A stretch of 33,891 nucleotides of DNA from an uncultured Gammaproteobacteria bacterium (GTDB lineage: Bacteria; Pseudomonadota; Gammaproteobacteria; SZUA-152): assembly GCA_913009875.1 (NCBI GenBank), contig CAJVYS010000025.1:1-33891 (forward strand), given 5' to 3'. Positions 27,114-33,891 of this stretch are shown here, one piece after another. Each line of letters starts with the position of its first letter. The stretch's first letter is position 1. The position numbers and the translations under genes are program-made. Under the pieces are notes generated by a model, which saw only the letters and a list, made by a program, of their open reading frames with translations, had not been told where the DNA came from and did no database searches.

Positions 27114-28061
27114 ATGAGTCAATCAGTGGTTTCTGTGGCCGCGGCGGCGGTGTTCGACGATGAGGGCCGGGTGCTGATCACCCGCCGTGCCGATGATGCC
27201 CATCAGGGTGCTCTGTGGGAGTTTCCGGGTGGCAAGCTGGAGGCCGGCGAGGATGCGCGCAGCGCCCTGCAGCGTGAGCTGGGTGAGGAAGTCGGCATTC
27301 ATATCACGGTGGCGCGGCCGCTGATTCGTGTGCGCCACGACTATGCGGACAAGTCCGTGCTGCTGGATGTATGGCGGGTGGATGGTTTCGCGGGCGAGGC
27401 GCATGGCCGCGAGGGTCAGCCGCTGCAATGGATCGCCCCTGCGTCGCTCGGTGAGTACGACTTTCCTGCCGCCAATGCGCCCATCGTGCGCGCCGTGCAG
27501 CTGCCCGATGCCTACCTGATCACCCCCGATCTTGGCGATACACTGCCGGTGGATTTCCTGCAGCATCTGGAATCGCGCCTGCAGGCGGGTATCCGCCTCG
27601 TACAGTTGCGCGCCAAGTCGCTGGGCGAGAGTGAGTACTTGCAATTGGCATGCGAGGCGGCGGCGCTGTGCCATCGTTACGGTGCGCGTCTGCTACTCAA
27701 TGCCGATGCTGCGCAGGTGGTGGCGGCGGGTGCGGATGGGGTTCACCTCAGCAGCAGCGCCCTGCGCAAGTGCGCAGGGCGGCCGGCGGGTGCGGGACTG
27801 GTGGCGGCCTCCTGTCACGACGCCGAAGAGCTGGCGCAGGCCGAGGCCATCGGCGCTGATTTCGCCCTGCTGTCACCGGTGGCGGCCACCGCCAGCCACC
27901 CGGGCATCGAGCCACTGGGCTGGAAGCGCTTCAGTGAACGCGTAGAGTTGGCGCCGTTCCCGGTCTATGCCCTGGGCGGTATGGGGCCGGGCGATATCGA
28001 GACGGCCTGGGCGCGCGGCGGCCAGGGTGTCGCCGCGATCCGCGCCCTGTGGGAGGTCTGA
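27114..28061 (+). CDS. Nudix (MutT-like) hydrolase fused to ThiE-like domain
   Basis: The N-terminal half is a Nudix hydrolase close to MutT, which removes 8-oxo-dGTP. The Nudix box runs from GGKLEAGEDARSALQRELGEEVG near residue 38, with the REL-EE-G core intact. The C-terminal half (about 135-315) is a TIM-barrel domain like thiamine phosphate synthase: LITPD, LVQLRAKSL, LLLNADAAQVVAAGADGVHL and the phosphate-site VYALGGMGPGD. This fusion is known in gammaproteobacteria; whether the ThiE half is active is unclear. ATG 27114 is preferred over 27111 because GGAGGGG (27102-27108) is then five bases away. Confidence 0.92.
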   Translation: MSQSVVSVAAAAVFDDEGRVLITRRADDAHQGALWEFPGGKLEAGEDARSALQRELGEEVGIHITVARPLIRVRHDYADKSVLLDVWRVDGFAGEAHGREGQPLQWIAPASLGEYDFPAANAPIVRAVQLPDAYLITPDLGDTLPVDFLQHLESRLQAGIRLVQLRAKSLGESEYLQLACEAAALCHRYGARLLLNADAAQVVAAGADGVHLSSSALRKCAGRPAGAGLVAASCHDAEELAQAEAIGADFALLSPVAATASHPGIEPLGWKRFSERVELAPFPVYALGGMGPGDIETAWARGGQGVAAIRALWEV

Positions 28062-28068
28062 CGTGGAT

Positions 28069-28467
28069 TCAGTGCAGGGCGTTGGGGCGTGACAGGGTGA
28101 AGGCGGGGACTTCAGCATCGAAGGGCTTGCCATCGTCGCTGACCATCTGATAGCTGCCTTCCATACTGCCAACGGGGGTTTCCAGTACTGTGCCGCTGGT
28201 GTACTGAAAGGTCTCGCCGGGGCGCAGGTACGGGTGTTCGCCGACCACGCCTTCACCGTGCACCTCCTGGGTGTTGCCGTTGGCATCGTTGATGATCCAG
28301 TGACGCGTCATCAGGCGCGCCGGCTGCTTGCCGGTGTTGCGCAGGGTAATGGTGTAGGCGAATACATAGCGGTCGTCTTCCGGATGTGACTGCTCTTCAA
28401 TGTAATTCGTCGCGACTTCGACTTCAATGTGGTTTTCGCTGTCACGCGCATCATTGGGCTGATTCAT
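28069..28467 (-). CDS. apaG: ApaG-family protein
   Basis: ApaG is a small immunoglobulin-like beta-sandwich protein; mutants in Salmonella affect Co2+ resistance and Mg2+ efflux, though the molecular role is unsettled. The 132-residue chain contains the family core: YVFAYTITLRNTG near residue 34, LMTRHWIINDANG near 52, GEGVVGEHPYLRPGETFQYTSG near 71 and GSMEGSYQM near 100. The gene converges on the Nudix gene with a gap of seven bases and no visible terminator. On the minus strand it follows the membrane protein gene at 28560. Confidence 0.95.
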   Translation of the reverse strand: MNQPNDARDSENHIEVEVATNYIEEQSHPEDDRYVFAYTITLRNTGKQPARLMTRHWIINDANGNTQEVHGEGVVGEHPYLRPGETFQYTSGTVLETPVGSMEGSYQMVSDDGKPFDAEVPAFTLSRPNALH

Positions 28468-28500
28468 GCCGGTTTCCTGATGTTGCCTGGAAGGGAATAT

Positions 28501-28520
28501 CCTGAACCCTCCGATCCAGG
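28501..28520. repeat. Hairpin motif shared with the ftsZ 3' end
   Basis: CCTGAACCCTCCGATCCAGG differs from the sequence at 19716-19735 at two positions only. CCTG and CAGG pair around the loop; AT-rich flanks can extend the stem imperfectly. It lies between the membrane protein gene and apaG. Confidence 0.55.
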
Positions 28521-28533
28521 AATATATCTGATT

Positions 28534-28563
28534 ATACTACTACGGAAATGACGTGCCTGTCAG
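28534..28563 (-). promoter_or_regulatory. Weak candidate apaG promoter
   Basis: Read on the minus strand, CTGACA (28563-28558) and TAGTAT (28539-28534) have an 18-bp spacer; a TATAAT overlaps at 28536-28531. It would overlap the end of the upstream minus-strand gene. The -10 match is good, the rest uncertain. Confidence 0.35.
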
Positions 28564-30047
28564 TGATCCATCGTCTTGCCCTCGGGCAGAATGGGGGTGT
28601 CTCCGGCCACAGGGGTGGCGGGGCTGTCCTCCGCATTCTCCACGCCCTTGCCATCGGCGATGCCGATCAGCACGCCGCCGGGCAGGATGGCGAGGGTCTT
28701 GGCACGGTCGGAGACCTCGGCCAGATTGCGCGCCAGGGCGGAATACTGTGGGTCGTTGTGGACGAAGATGAGGTGTGTCAGCCCGGTCATGATCTGCAAC
28801 TGGGTCTCACCGTTTTCCGCCGCCGGGGGCAGGGGCAGTACGTCGCGGCGGCTGGCGAGCATGGTGCGCGCGGGCCACTGGCTGGCGGCGAGGAAGGGGC
28901 GTTCGTGGTCTTCGGCCTCCCGTGCCAGCACCTGGATCAGCTCATCACTGGGGCTGAGTTGGCCGCTGGCGAGCAGGGTGGCGAAGGCGCGGTCGGCTTG
29001 CATGAAGACGGTGGCGCTGATGAACAGTACGGTCATCACCAGGCCACGCTGGCCTATGAAGCCACCGCTACGGCCAAGGCGTTGGTTGAGTTGGATCAAC
29101 AGTGGAGTGCCGCGGTACAGCAGCAGGGCCAGGGTGATCATGGCCCAGCTGTCGTCGGCGCACAGCAGGCCGATGAGTAGCGCTGCCAACAGGGTGCTGC
29201 CGAACAGGTCGTTGAGCAGATTGCGGGCGTCCTTCCACAGCACTATGGCCAGCAACAGGGCCAGAATCAGGCCGGGAATCCAGCGGGGCTCGGCCAGGGG
29301 GCTCAGGTTGGTGTTGCCGAGCAGGGCGTGGCTGAGGGATTCGAGGGGATTGGCGAGCCAGTCAAGGGCGATCCAGCCGGTCTGCATGGCGAGGATGATG
29401 GCGGAGGCGATGCTGATGCCGATCCACACCTGTTTTTTCTGCTGCTGGGATTTCGGGTCTTTGTGCCAGCGCCAGGCCAGCGCCAGCGGATAGGCCAGGC
29501 CCATGGGATGCAGACTGACGGTGATGGCGACGAGAATGGCCTGCAGGAAGAAGAGGCTGCTGATGCGGTGTTCGGAGGCGCGGTACTTGCGATCCAGCAG
29601 CCAGCCGAGGCCGAACAGGGCGAGCAGGTAGGGCGCTATGCCGATGGCGTCGGCCTGGGCGATGGTGATGGGTGCGATGAGCAACAGGCCGGTGGCGATG
29701 AGGGCGGTTTCGTCGCCATTGGGGTTGTCACTGCGGCGTGTCCAGGTATAGAGCAGCATGGCCGCGCCGAAGGTCACCATCAGGGTGAAGACCTTGGCGG
29801 CGACCATGCTGCCGGACCAGTACAGGCCCAGCGGGATGAACAGCAGGGCGCGGAAGTCCGGGCCGCCGAAGGTGGTGACCGGGTTAGCGATCATGTCCGA
29901 TACGGACCAGTTGAGCAGCAGCGCCATGGCGGCGCCTTCGTCGAGGCCGTAGGGGGTGAAACGTACCAGGCCGAAATAGAGAATGGCGCCTCCCCAGACG
30001 ACCATCACCAGCAGCGCCCACAGGCGCGGTGAAATCTTTTCCAACAT
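28560..30047 (-). CDS. Multi-pass membrane protein, GT-C glycosyltransferase-like
   Basis: The 495-residue protein begins with a transmembrane helix (about 9-27) followed by a loop containing YGLDEGAAMALLL. An acidic DE pair in the first periplasmic loop is typical of GT-C enzymes such as ArnT and the PMT family, which use polyprenyl-linked sugars. About ten more hydrophobic helices extend to about residue 345. The remainder is a soluble, probably periplasmic domain. No close family member is recognised, so the glycosyltransferase label is an inference from fold-level features. AGAAGAGA upstream of the ATG may serve as ribosome-binding site. The gene at 30159 lies upstream on the same strand. 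Confidence 0.7.
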   Translation of the reverse strand: MLEKISPRLWALLVMVVWGGAILYFGLVRFTPYGLDEGAAMALLLNWSVSDMIANPVTTFGGPDFRALLFIPLGLYWSGSMVAAKVFTLMVTFGAAMLLYTWTRRSDNPNGDETALIATGLLLIAPITIAQADAIGIAPYLLALFGLGWLLDRKYRASEHRISSLFFLQAILVAITVSLHPMGLAYPLALAWRWHKDPKSQQQKKQVWIGISIASAIILAMQTGWIALDWLANPLESLSHALLGNTNLSPLAEPRWIPGLILALLLAIVLWKDARNLLNDLFGSTLLAALLIGLLCADDSWAMITLALLLYRGTPLLIQLNQRLGRSGGFIGQRGLVMTVLFISATVFMQADRAFATLLASGQLSPSDELIQVLAREAEDHERPFLAASQWPARTMLASRRDVLPLPPAAENGETQLQIMTGLTHLIFVHNDPQYSALARNLAEVSDRAKTLAILPGGVLIGIADGKGVENAEDSPATPVAGDTPILPEGKTMDH

Positions 30048-30158
30048 CGATAAGTCTCTTCTGTGAGCAGCTCTTGTGGCGTGGCTGCTTGGTTTACTGC
30101 GGAAAACGGCTGATTCTACAGTATCTGTCGAGGCGGGAGAAATGCACGCGGCGCGGGT

Positions 30159-30638
30159 CTACTGGAATTCCATGTGCAGCATCTTGCCGCCGGTCTTTTC
30201 GGCGAGGGTCTTGTAGTGCCAGTTGGTGTCCGGGTTGTCCTTGCCGATGGGCAGGGTGAACACCGGGCTGGGGATGTTGAAGTAGACGATGCGGTCCGAG
30301 GGTGGCTCGTCGCCGGGCAGTTCACGCAGGCCCTTGATGAAGACATCGAAGTCCTTGTGATTCTTGCCCGAGGCGAGGCCGACGGCGGCCAGCGCCTGTT
30401 CCATCTGGCTGTCGGCGGACATGCCGGCGAGGGCATCGAGGCTGTTCATCAGGCGCTGTTCGGCGTGCAGGGTCTTGAGGTGTTCGCGGCGCAGGAAGAT
30501 ATTTTCGCGCAGGCTTGCGTTTTCGCCGGGGGTGGCGAGCACTTTCACCATGTTCGACATGTCCTGCTGGGCCTTGGCGAGGCTTTGCTGCAGGGCTTCC
30601 AGATTATGCGTCAGCACCTTGACCTCGGCGCTGAGCAT
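30159..30638 (-). CDS. Hypothetical coiled-coil protein
   Basis: I do not recognise this 159-residue product. Residues 1-75 are strongly helical with heptad character (LTHNLEALQQSLAKAQQDMSN), and the C-terminal 60 are mixed, with IVYFNIPSPVFTLPIG. The first ATG lies at 30638 without a ribosome-binding site. In-frame codons stay open for 26 more residues up to a stop at 30717-30719; they read ALIRICLVYC..., like the end of a signal sequence, but contain no ATG. The N-terminus may have been lost through a frameshift or may use a non-ATG start. The gene ends about 110 bases before the membrane protein gene and could share its transcript. Confidence 0.6.
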   Translation of the reverse strand: MLSAEVKVLTHNLEALQQSLAKAQQDMSNMVKVLATPGENASLRENIFLRREHLKTLHAEQRLMNSLDALAGMSADSQMEQALAAVGLASGKNHKDFDVFIKGLRELPGDEPPSDRIVYFNIPSPVFTLPIGKDNPDTNWHYKTLAEKTGGKMLHMEFQ

Positions 30639-30863
30639 GCGCAGGTCGCGCTTGGCGGAGGGCTTGGTGTCCGCAGAACAGTAAACCAGGCAGATGCGAA
30701 TGAGGGCTGCCGTGCGTCATTTGTAATATTTTCGATCAGTATCGTACCCGCTGCCGCCCGGGGCAAATGGCGGCCGCGTTTCGCGGCCTTGCCGCGTGCG
30801 GTGGAGTGGCTGATGGCCTGGTGTTCGGTGGCGGACGTAAGATATATTTTTCGCGCGATTGCT

Positions 30864-30893
30864 TGTCTGTCTTGGCCGGCACGTGTTATAAAC
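30864..30893 (+). promoter_or_regulatory. Candidate promoter of the cytochrome cluster
   Basis: TTGTCT (30864-30869) and TATAAA (30888-30893) are separated by 18 bp, 47 bases before the ATG of the 28-residue peptide. An A-rich stretch follows. It is the first good + strand promoter after the block of minus-strand genes. Confidence 0.5.
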
Positions 30894-30940
30894 CCAAAAA
30901 ATAACAAAATAATAAGAATCTAAATCTGAGGAGTAATACC

Positions 30941-31027
30941 ATGACTGACGGTGAAATCGGCTTGACGTATCTGATTGCGACCATTGTGACGGTTGTTCTC
31001 GCGTCCATGATGATGAAGCGTTCGTAA
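30941..31027 (+). CDS. 28-residue single-helix membrane peptide
   Basis: The reading frame encodes MTDGEIGLTYLIATIVTVVL followed by eight residues ending MMMKRS. An excellent ribosome-binding site, GAGGAG (30929-30934), lies six bases before the ATG. An acidic start, one hydrophobic helix (about 8-25) and a basic end predict an N-out, C-in membrane peptide. Such peptides often attach to respiratory complexes (CydX, CcoM and others are known examples), and it precedes cytochrome genes. I know no direct homologue. A leader peptide is the other possibility. Confidence 0.6.
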   Translation: MTDGEIGLTYLIATIVTVVLASMMMKRS

Positions 31028-31248
31028 GCCGCAAATTTTCAAAAAAATCAAATAAGTCAGGTTGTTGCTGTGGTGCTTTCGTGCCCCGGCGAAATGCTTT
31101 TTGGTTGGTTTTCTGTGTCCGGCCGCGTTGCTGTGCGGTGGGTTCAGAGGCTGACGGGAGCAGGGGAAAGCCCATTACTAAGGGCAAACAGATGGCCGCA
31201 ATGCAGGTTGTCTGTATAAAATTAAATTGCTTGGGAGGGTGCATTCAA

Positions 31249-31974
31249 ATGCAAGGGTTATTTTCAAAAGTCTCGGTGCTGGCTGCAGTGTTCGTGATGT
31301 CATCGGCGCATGCCGCAGGTAATGCGGGTGATGTCGCCAGCGGTAAAAGTATCTACCTGAATGGCAAGGGTGATGTGCCAGCGTGCAACAGTTGCCATGG
31401 GCAGGATGCCATGGGGGATGATGCCATGGGTACACCCCGGCTGGCCGGCCAAGGTTTTGCCTATACGGCCAAACAGCTGAAGGATTTCGCCGATGACAAG
31501 CGTATGGATACCGTTATGTACGTTATGAATACCAATGCCAAGGGCATGAGTGATCAGGATATGATGGATGTCGCGGCTTACTTGGAAAATCTGGAGTACG
31601 ATGCGCTGGCCTCCTCTGATATGAATCAGGTGAAAGAGCTGGGCAACCCGGTTGGTGTGCGTTATCTGGGCAAAGGTATTGCCCAGCATGGTGCGCCTGA
31701 GCGCGGTGTCTCAGCGTGTCATTCTTGTCACTCGTATAACGGTCGCGGCATGTATCCCATCTATCCCATGATTGGCGGTCAGAAGTATGTCTATCTGGTG
31801 AACCAGCTAAAGCAGTTCCGTGATGGTTCCCGCGCTAATGACCAAATGGGGCAGATGCGTACGGTGGCCAAGAATATGAGTGACGAAGATATCTATAATG
31901 TTGCTACATTCCTGACTTCTGCGCCCCGTACGACAATGGGTAACAGTCGCTGGCCCGAAAACAAGCCGCATTAG
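31249..31974 (+). CDS. Dihaem cytochrome c (c4-like), exported
   Basis: The protein has a signal peptide ending in SSAHA (about residue 22), then two class I cytochrome c domains. The haem sites are CNSCH near 49 and CHSCH near 161; candidate axial methionines include those in VMNTNAKGMSDQD and TVAKNMSDED. This two-domain form resembles cytochrome c4, a periplasmic electron carrier to terminal oxidases. ATG 31249 was chosen for GGGAGGG (31233-31239) and the clean signal peptide; the frame is open further upstream without such features. A terminator follows at 32010. Confidence 0.92.
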   Translation: MQGLFSKVSVLAAVFVMSSAHAAGNAGDVASGKSIYLNGKGDVPACNSCHGQDAMGDDAMGTPRLAGQGFAYTAKQLKDFADDKRMDTVMYVMNTNAKGMSDQDMMDVAAYLENLEYDALASSDMNQVKELGNPVGVRYLGKGIAQHGAPERGVSACHSCHSYNGRGMYPIYPMIGGQKYVYLVNQLKQFRDGSRANDQMGQMRTVAKNMSDEDIYNVATFLTSAPRTTMGNSRWPENKPH

Positions 31975-32009
31975 ACCGCCGCTTGTGGTGAGGTTGTTGC
32001 GTAATTCAC

Positions 32010-32034
32010 AAAGGGGCGGTTTTCCGCCCTTTTT
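32010..32034 (+). terminator. Rho-independent terminator after the dihaem cytochrome
   Basis: AAAGGGGCGG pairs with CCGCCCTTTTT across a TTTT loop, and the T tract continues at 32030-32034 with another run of T from 32039. It suggests that the downstream cytochrome genes have their own promoter. Confidence 0.85.
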
Positions 32035-32199
32035 ATTCTTTTTTTTGGCGGTGCACGCTACTTTGTCTGCGCGTGTTTCCGGCCGCTTATGGCTGGGCCT
32101 CATATCTGTTTCTGTATGTGATGCTTTTTCCCCTCGCTGTATCGCTGTCAGTGCTTAGGCCCTGCGTACCTCTAGAATTTCGGGTTGCTTCATAGATTT

Positions 32200-32781
32200 A
32201 TGTCAAAGAAAAAACAACCATTAAAAAGTGGCGAGAAAATACTCTTTCTTATCTTTACTATCTTTATTGTATTGGCGCTGATTGCCTATGCAGCTCTGGA
32301 GACGTACCGACTGAACTCTCCGGAGCCTGTTTTCCCCAACAAGACGCACTTTAATTTTTCCGAGCAAGGGAAGCTTGGATCAAGGCTGTTTCGTGAAGCG
32401 CGTTGTACTTCGTGTCACCGAGCGTTACGCAATGGTACGAATATGGGGCTGTCTCTCGACGGTGTTGGTTCGTATCGTACGCTGGATTGGTTGGAGCAAT
32501 TTCTTGTCAGTCCGGAAAAGACCTATGGATCAGAAACCCTGGATCACGGAGAGGCGCCCAAGGAAGCGGCCTATGTGGCCCGCCTGCCGGAAGACAAGCG
32601 TCATGCCATTGCTGTATTTATCTCTGAGCTGAAGGCGGATCAGGGGTCGGTGTCGTCCGCCCTGCCTCCCGAAGGGCGCTCTGAATTTATTGATGACATG
32701 GTGAGGATCTGGGCACCCGACAACTGGAAGGATAAGTATCAGGATATTCGGGAAAAAGATAACGTGGAGGTTGAGGAATAA
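32200..32781 (+). CDS. Membrane-anchored monohaem cytochrome c
   Basis: The 193-residue protein has a basic N-terminus, an uncleaved-looking transmembrane anchor (about 13-35) and a periplasmic domain with one haem site, CTSCH near residue 70. The overall plan, one anchor plus one class I haem domain of about 150 residues, recalls NorC of nitric oxide reductase and CcoO-type subunits, but the sequence is not a clear NorC. ATG 32200 gives the cleanest anchor; a TTG at 32185 would add five residues. No strong ribosome-binding site is seen. The next gene starts two bases after its stop. Confidence 0.85.
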   Translation: MSKKKQPLKSGEKILFLIFTIFIVLALIAYAALETYRLNSPEPVFPNKTHFNFSEQGKLGSRLFREARCTSCHRALRNGTNMGLSLDGVGSYRTLDWLEQFLVSPEKTYGSETLDHGEAPKEAAYVARLPEDKRHAIAVFISELKADQGSVSSALPPEGRSEFIDDMVRIWAPDNWKDKYQDIREKDNVEVEE

Positions 32782-32783
32782 TT

Positions 32784-33311
32784 GTGAATACGGCGAGTAA
32801 TGAGCCCTGGGCTCACGATACTGAGTACACGCGCTATATCCTGTGGTTTGTTTATGCGTGCATTATTTACAGTCTTATCGGGTTTTCCTGGGGCGCCCTG
32901 ATGGGCGGGATCGCGGAATTTCGTTACTTCGTGGATCATCGTTTGCACGGTAATCTGATCGTCCGTGCGCATACCCATATCAATTTGCTGGGCTGGGTGG
33001 AGATGGCAATATTCGCTGCGATTTATTACATCATTCCACGCCTGGTTAAGCGGCCGATTTATAGTATGAAATTGGTCAAGGTGCACTTCTGGCTGCATAA
33101 TTTTGGGCTTATCGGCATGGTGGCATTTTTTACTATTGCAGGGGTTGCCGGCGGTATGGCCAGCGTCAATTCATCGCCAGATGAGGTTGAGCTGGTGGTC
33201 AAACCCTTCCTGGCAACCATGGGGATATTCGGTTCTATTGTGTTGCTGGCAAACTTTATCTGGGCATTCAATCTGTACCGTACGTGTTCTGGGTGGAATC
33301 GAGGACAGTAA
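32784..33311 (+). CDS. Four-helix protein like the N-terminal part of oxidase subunit I
   Basis: The 175-residue chain has four transmembrane helices (about 18-42, 60-86, 98-124, 140-166). The second holds VRAHTHINLLGWVEMAIF, which resembles the helix of haem-copper oxidase / NorB subunits whose histidine binds low-spin haem b. The third holds HFWLHNFGLIG, also oxidase-like. The later helices with the copper ligands are absent, so it cannot be a complete oxidase. It may be a stand-alone haem-b membrane protein taking electrons from the preceding cytochrome. It starts with GTG 32784, two bases after the upstream stop, with GAGGAA nearby. Confidence 0.75.
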   Translation: MNTASNEPWAHDTEYTRYILWFVYACIIYSLIGFSWGALMGGIAEFRYFVDHRLHGNLIVRAHTHINLLGWVEMAIFAAIYYIIPRLVKRPIYSMKLVKVHFWLHNFGLIGMVAFFTIAGVAGGMASVNSSPDEVELVVKPFLATMGIFGSIVLLANFIWAFNLYRTCSGWNRGQ

Positions 33312-33313
33312 CT

Positions 33314-33814
33314 ATGCTGAGACATTTTATTCCCGTCGTGCTGATCCTTGGCCTGTTGGCGGGCTGTGATATGGATGACAGTGCTTTAAAAGTCGGGATG
33401 AAGGCGCCGAGCCTGCGCACCAAGACTTTGGCGGATGTTGATGGTGATTTTAGCCGTATTACCACGTATCGCTATCCGGATGCGCGCATGTATCAGATGT
33501 CCCTTGATGATGCAATGAAGACGGGTAAACCGATTGTGCTGGAGTTTGCCACGCCTGGGCATTGCACGGTCTGTGACAAGCAGCTGCAGATGATGAAGGC
33601 GGTGCTGGACAAATATCAGGATGAGGTCATCTTTCTGCACATGGATCAATATCAGAATCCGGAGGCATTCAAGGCCTTTATTGTCATTGGTGACCCTTGG
33701 ACATTCGTCATCGACGGCCAGCAGATGGTGCGATTCAAGCGTCCGGGACGTATGCTCTATAGAGAGCTTGATATGGTTGTGAAGAGTTTGTTGGCTGAGT
33801 CAAAAGCAGGCTGA
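33314..33814 (+). CDS. Thioredoxin-fold lipoprotein
   Basis: Residues 1-17 form a lipoprotein signal with lipobox LLAGC; the residue after the cysteine is Asp, which in enterobacteria favours retention in the inner membrane. The rest is a thioredoxin-like domain with the redox motif CTVC in ATPGHCTVCDKQ near residue 83, followed by VIFLHMDQYQ and a cis-Pro-like GDPWTFVIDG. The 166-residue product may reduce disulfides or help haem or copper insertion in the neighbouring cytochromes. GAGGACA lies about six bases before ATG 33314; the previous stop is two bases away. Confidence 0.88.
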   Translation: MLRHFIPVVLILGLLAGCDMDDSALKVGMKAPSLRTKTLADVDGDFSRITTYRYPDARMYQMSLDDAMKTGKPIVLEFATPGHCTVCDKQLQMMKAVLDKYQDEVIFLHMDQYQNPEAFKAFIVIGDPWTFVIDGQQMVRFKRPGRMLYRELDMVVKSLLAESKAG

Positions 33815-33816
33815 AT

Positions 33817-33891
33817 ATGTCGAAGTCCGAAAACTTCCCGCTGGGGCGGGATCGCAAGGGCGTGCTGTGGGATGTGATGATGTATATTCCC
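33817..33891 (+). CDS. Start of an unidentified gene, cut by the window end
   Basis: ATG 33817 begins two bases after the lipoprotein stop. Only 25 codons are present (MSKSENFPLGRDRKG then VLWDVMMYIP), continuing past the edge. The first 15 residues are polar and charged, the rest turns hydrophobic, which could be the approach to a membrane helix. The tight spacing indicates that it belongs to the same operon. No family can be assigned from so short a piece. Confidence 0.6.
   Translation, partial: MSKSENFPLGRDRKGVLWDVMMYIP

Noticed and set aside
32784-33311. Complete cbb3 oxidase CcoN or NorB subunit
   Set aside because: Only four helices and 175 residues are present; the stop is clean and the next genes start immediately, so the copper- or iron-binding helices are absent and not frameshifted away.

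Overview
This window is a high-GC gammaproteobacterial chromosome segment with a complete division and cell wall (dcw) cluster. Supporting signs are a type A RNase P RNA upstream of mraZ, a MurE with the DNPR signature of meso-diaminopimelate enzymes, LpxC (hence lipid A and an outer membrane), and the downstream order lpxC / dciA / M23 peptidase / secA / argJ / mutT-thiE. The c-type cytochrome genes at the right end fit a respiratory, perhaps Chromatiales-like organism, but the sequence does not fix the species.

Layout. 1-740: AT-rich left edge with one doubtful small ORF, a 24-bp tandem repeat and REP-like hairpins. 740-1106: rnpB. 1325-1400: promoter and MraZ-box array. 1436-19697: mraZ, rsmH, ftsL, ftsI, murE, murF, mraY, murD, ftsW, murG, murC, murB, ddl, ftsQ, ftsA, ftsZ, all on the + strand and mostly with 1-8 bp overlaps. 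Then lpxC (+), dciA (-), an M23 peptidase (+) and secA (+, with a strong terminator), followed by argJ and a Nudix-ThiE fusion (+). On the minus strand lie apaG, a multi-pass membrane protein resembling GT-C glycosyltransferases, and an unrecognised coiled-coil protein. From 30941 to the right edge, on the + strand, are a 28-residue membrane peptide, a dihaem cytochrome c, a membrane-anchored monohaem cytochrome c, a four-helix protein resembling the N-terminal part of haem-copper oxidase subunit I, a thioredoxin-fold lipoprotein and a gene cut by the window end.

The dcw genes work as one pathway. MurC-F with Ddl and MurB build the UDP-MurNAc-pentapeptide, MraY and MurG make lipid II, FtsW and FtsI polymerise and cross-link it at the septum, and FtsZ, FtsA, FtsQ and FtsL organise the divisome. 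LpxC commits precursor to lipid A, and SecA drives export.

The most unusual feature is a set of palindromic, MITE-like insertions in this otherwise tightly coupled cluster. A 264-bp element between murG and murC has interleaved inverted repeats that predict two hairpins with complementary (kissing) loops. Two 135-bp relatives flank murB. Each of these three inserts is a multiple of three in length and is read by a short ORF. That ORF starts at a good ribosome-binding site overlapping the upstream stop codon and ends overlapping the downstream start codon, so translational coupling may be kept across the insertion. A nested palindrome lies between argJ and the Nudix gene, a 250-bp element lies before argJ, and one hairpin-loop sequence occurs both after ftsZ and beside apaG. 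The cytochrome / mini-oxidase / thioredoxin cluster is the best candidate for an unfamiliar protein system.
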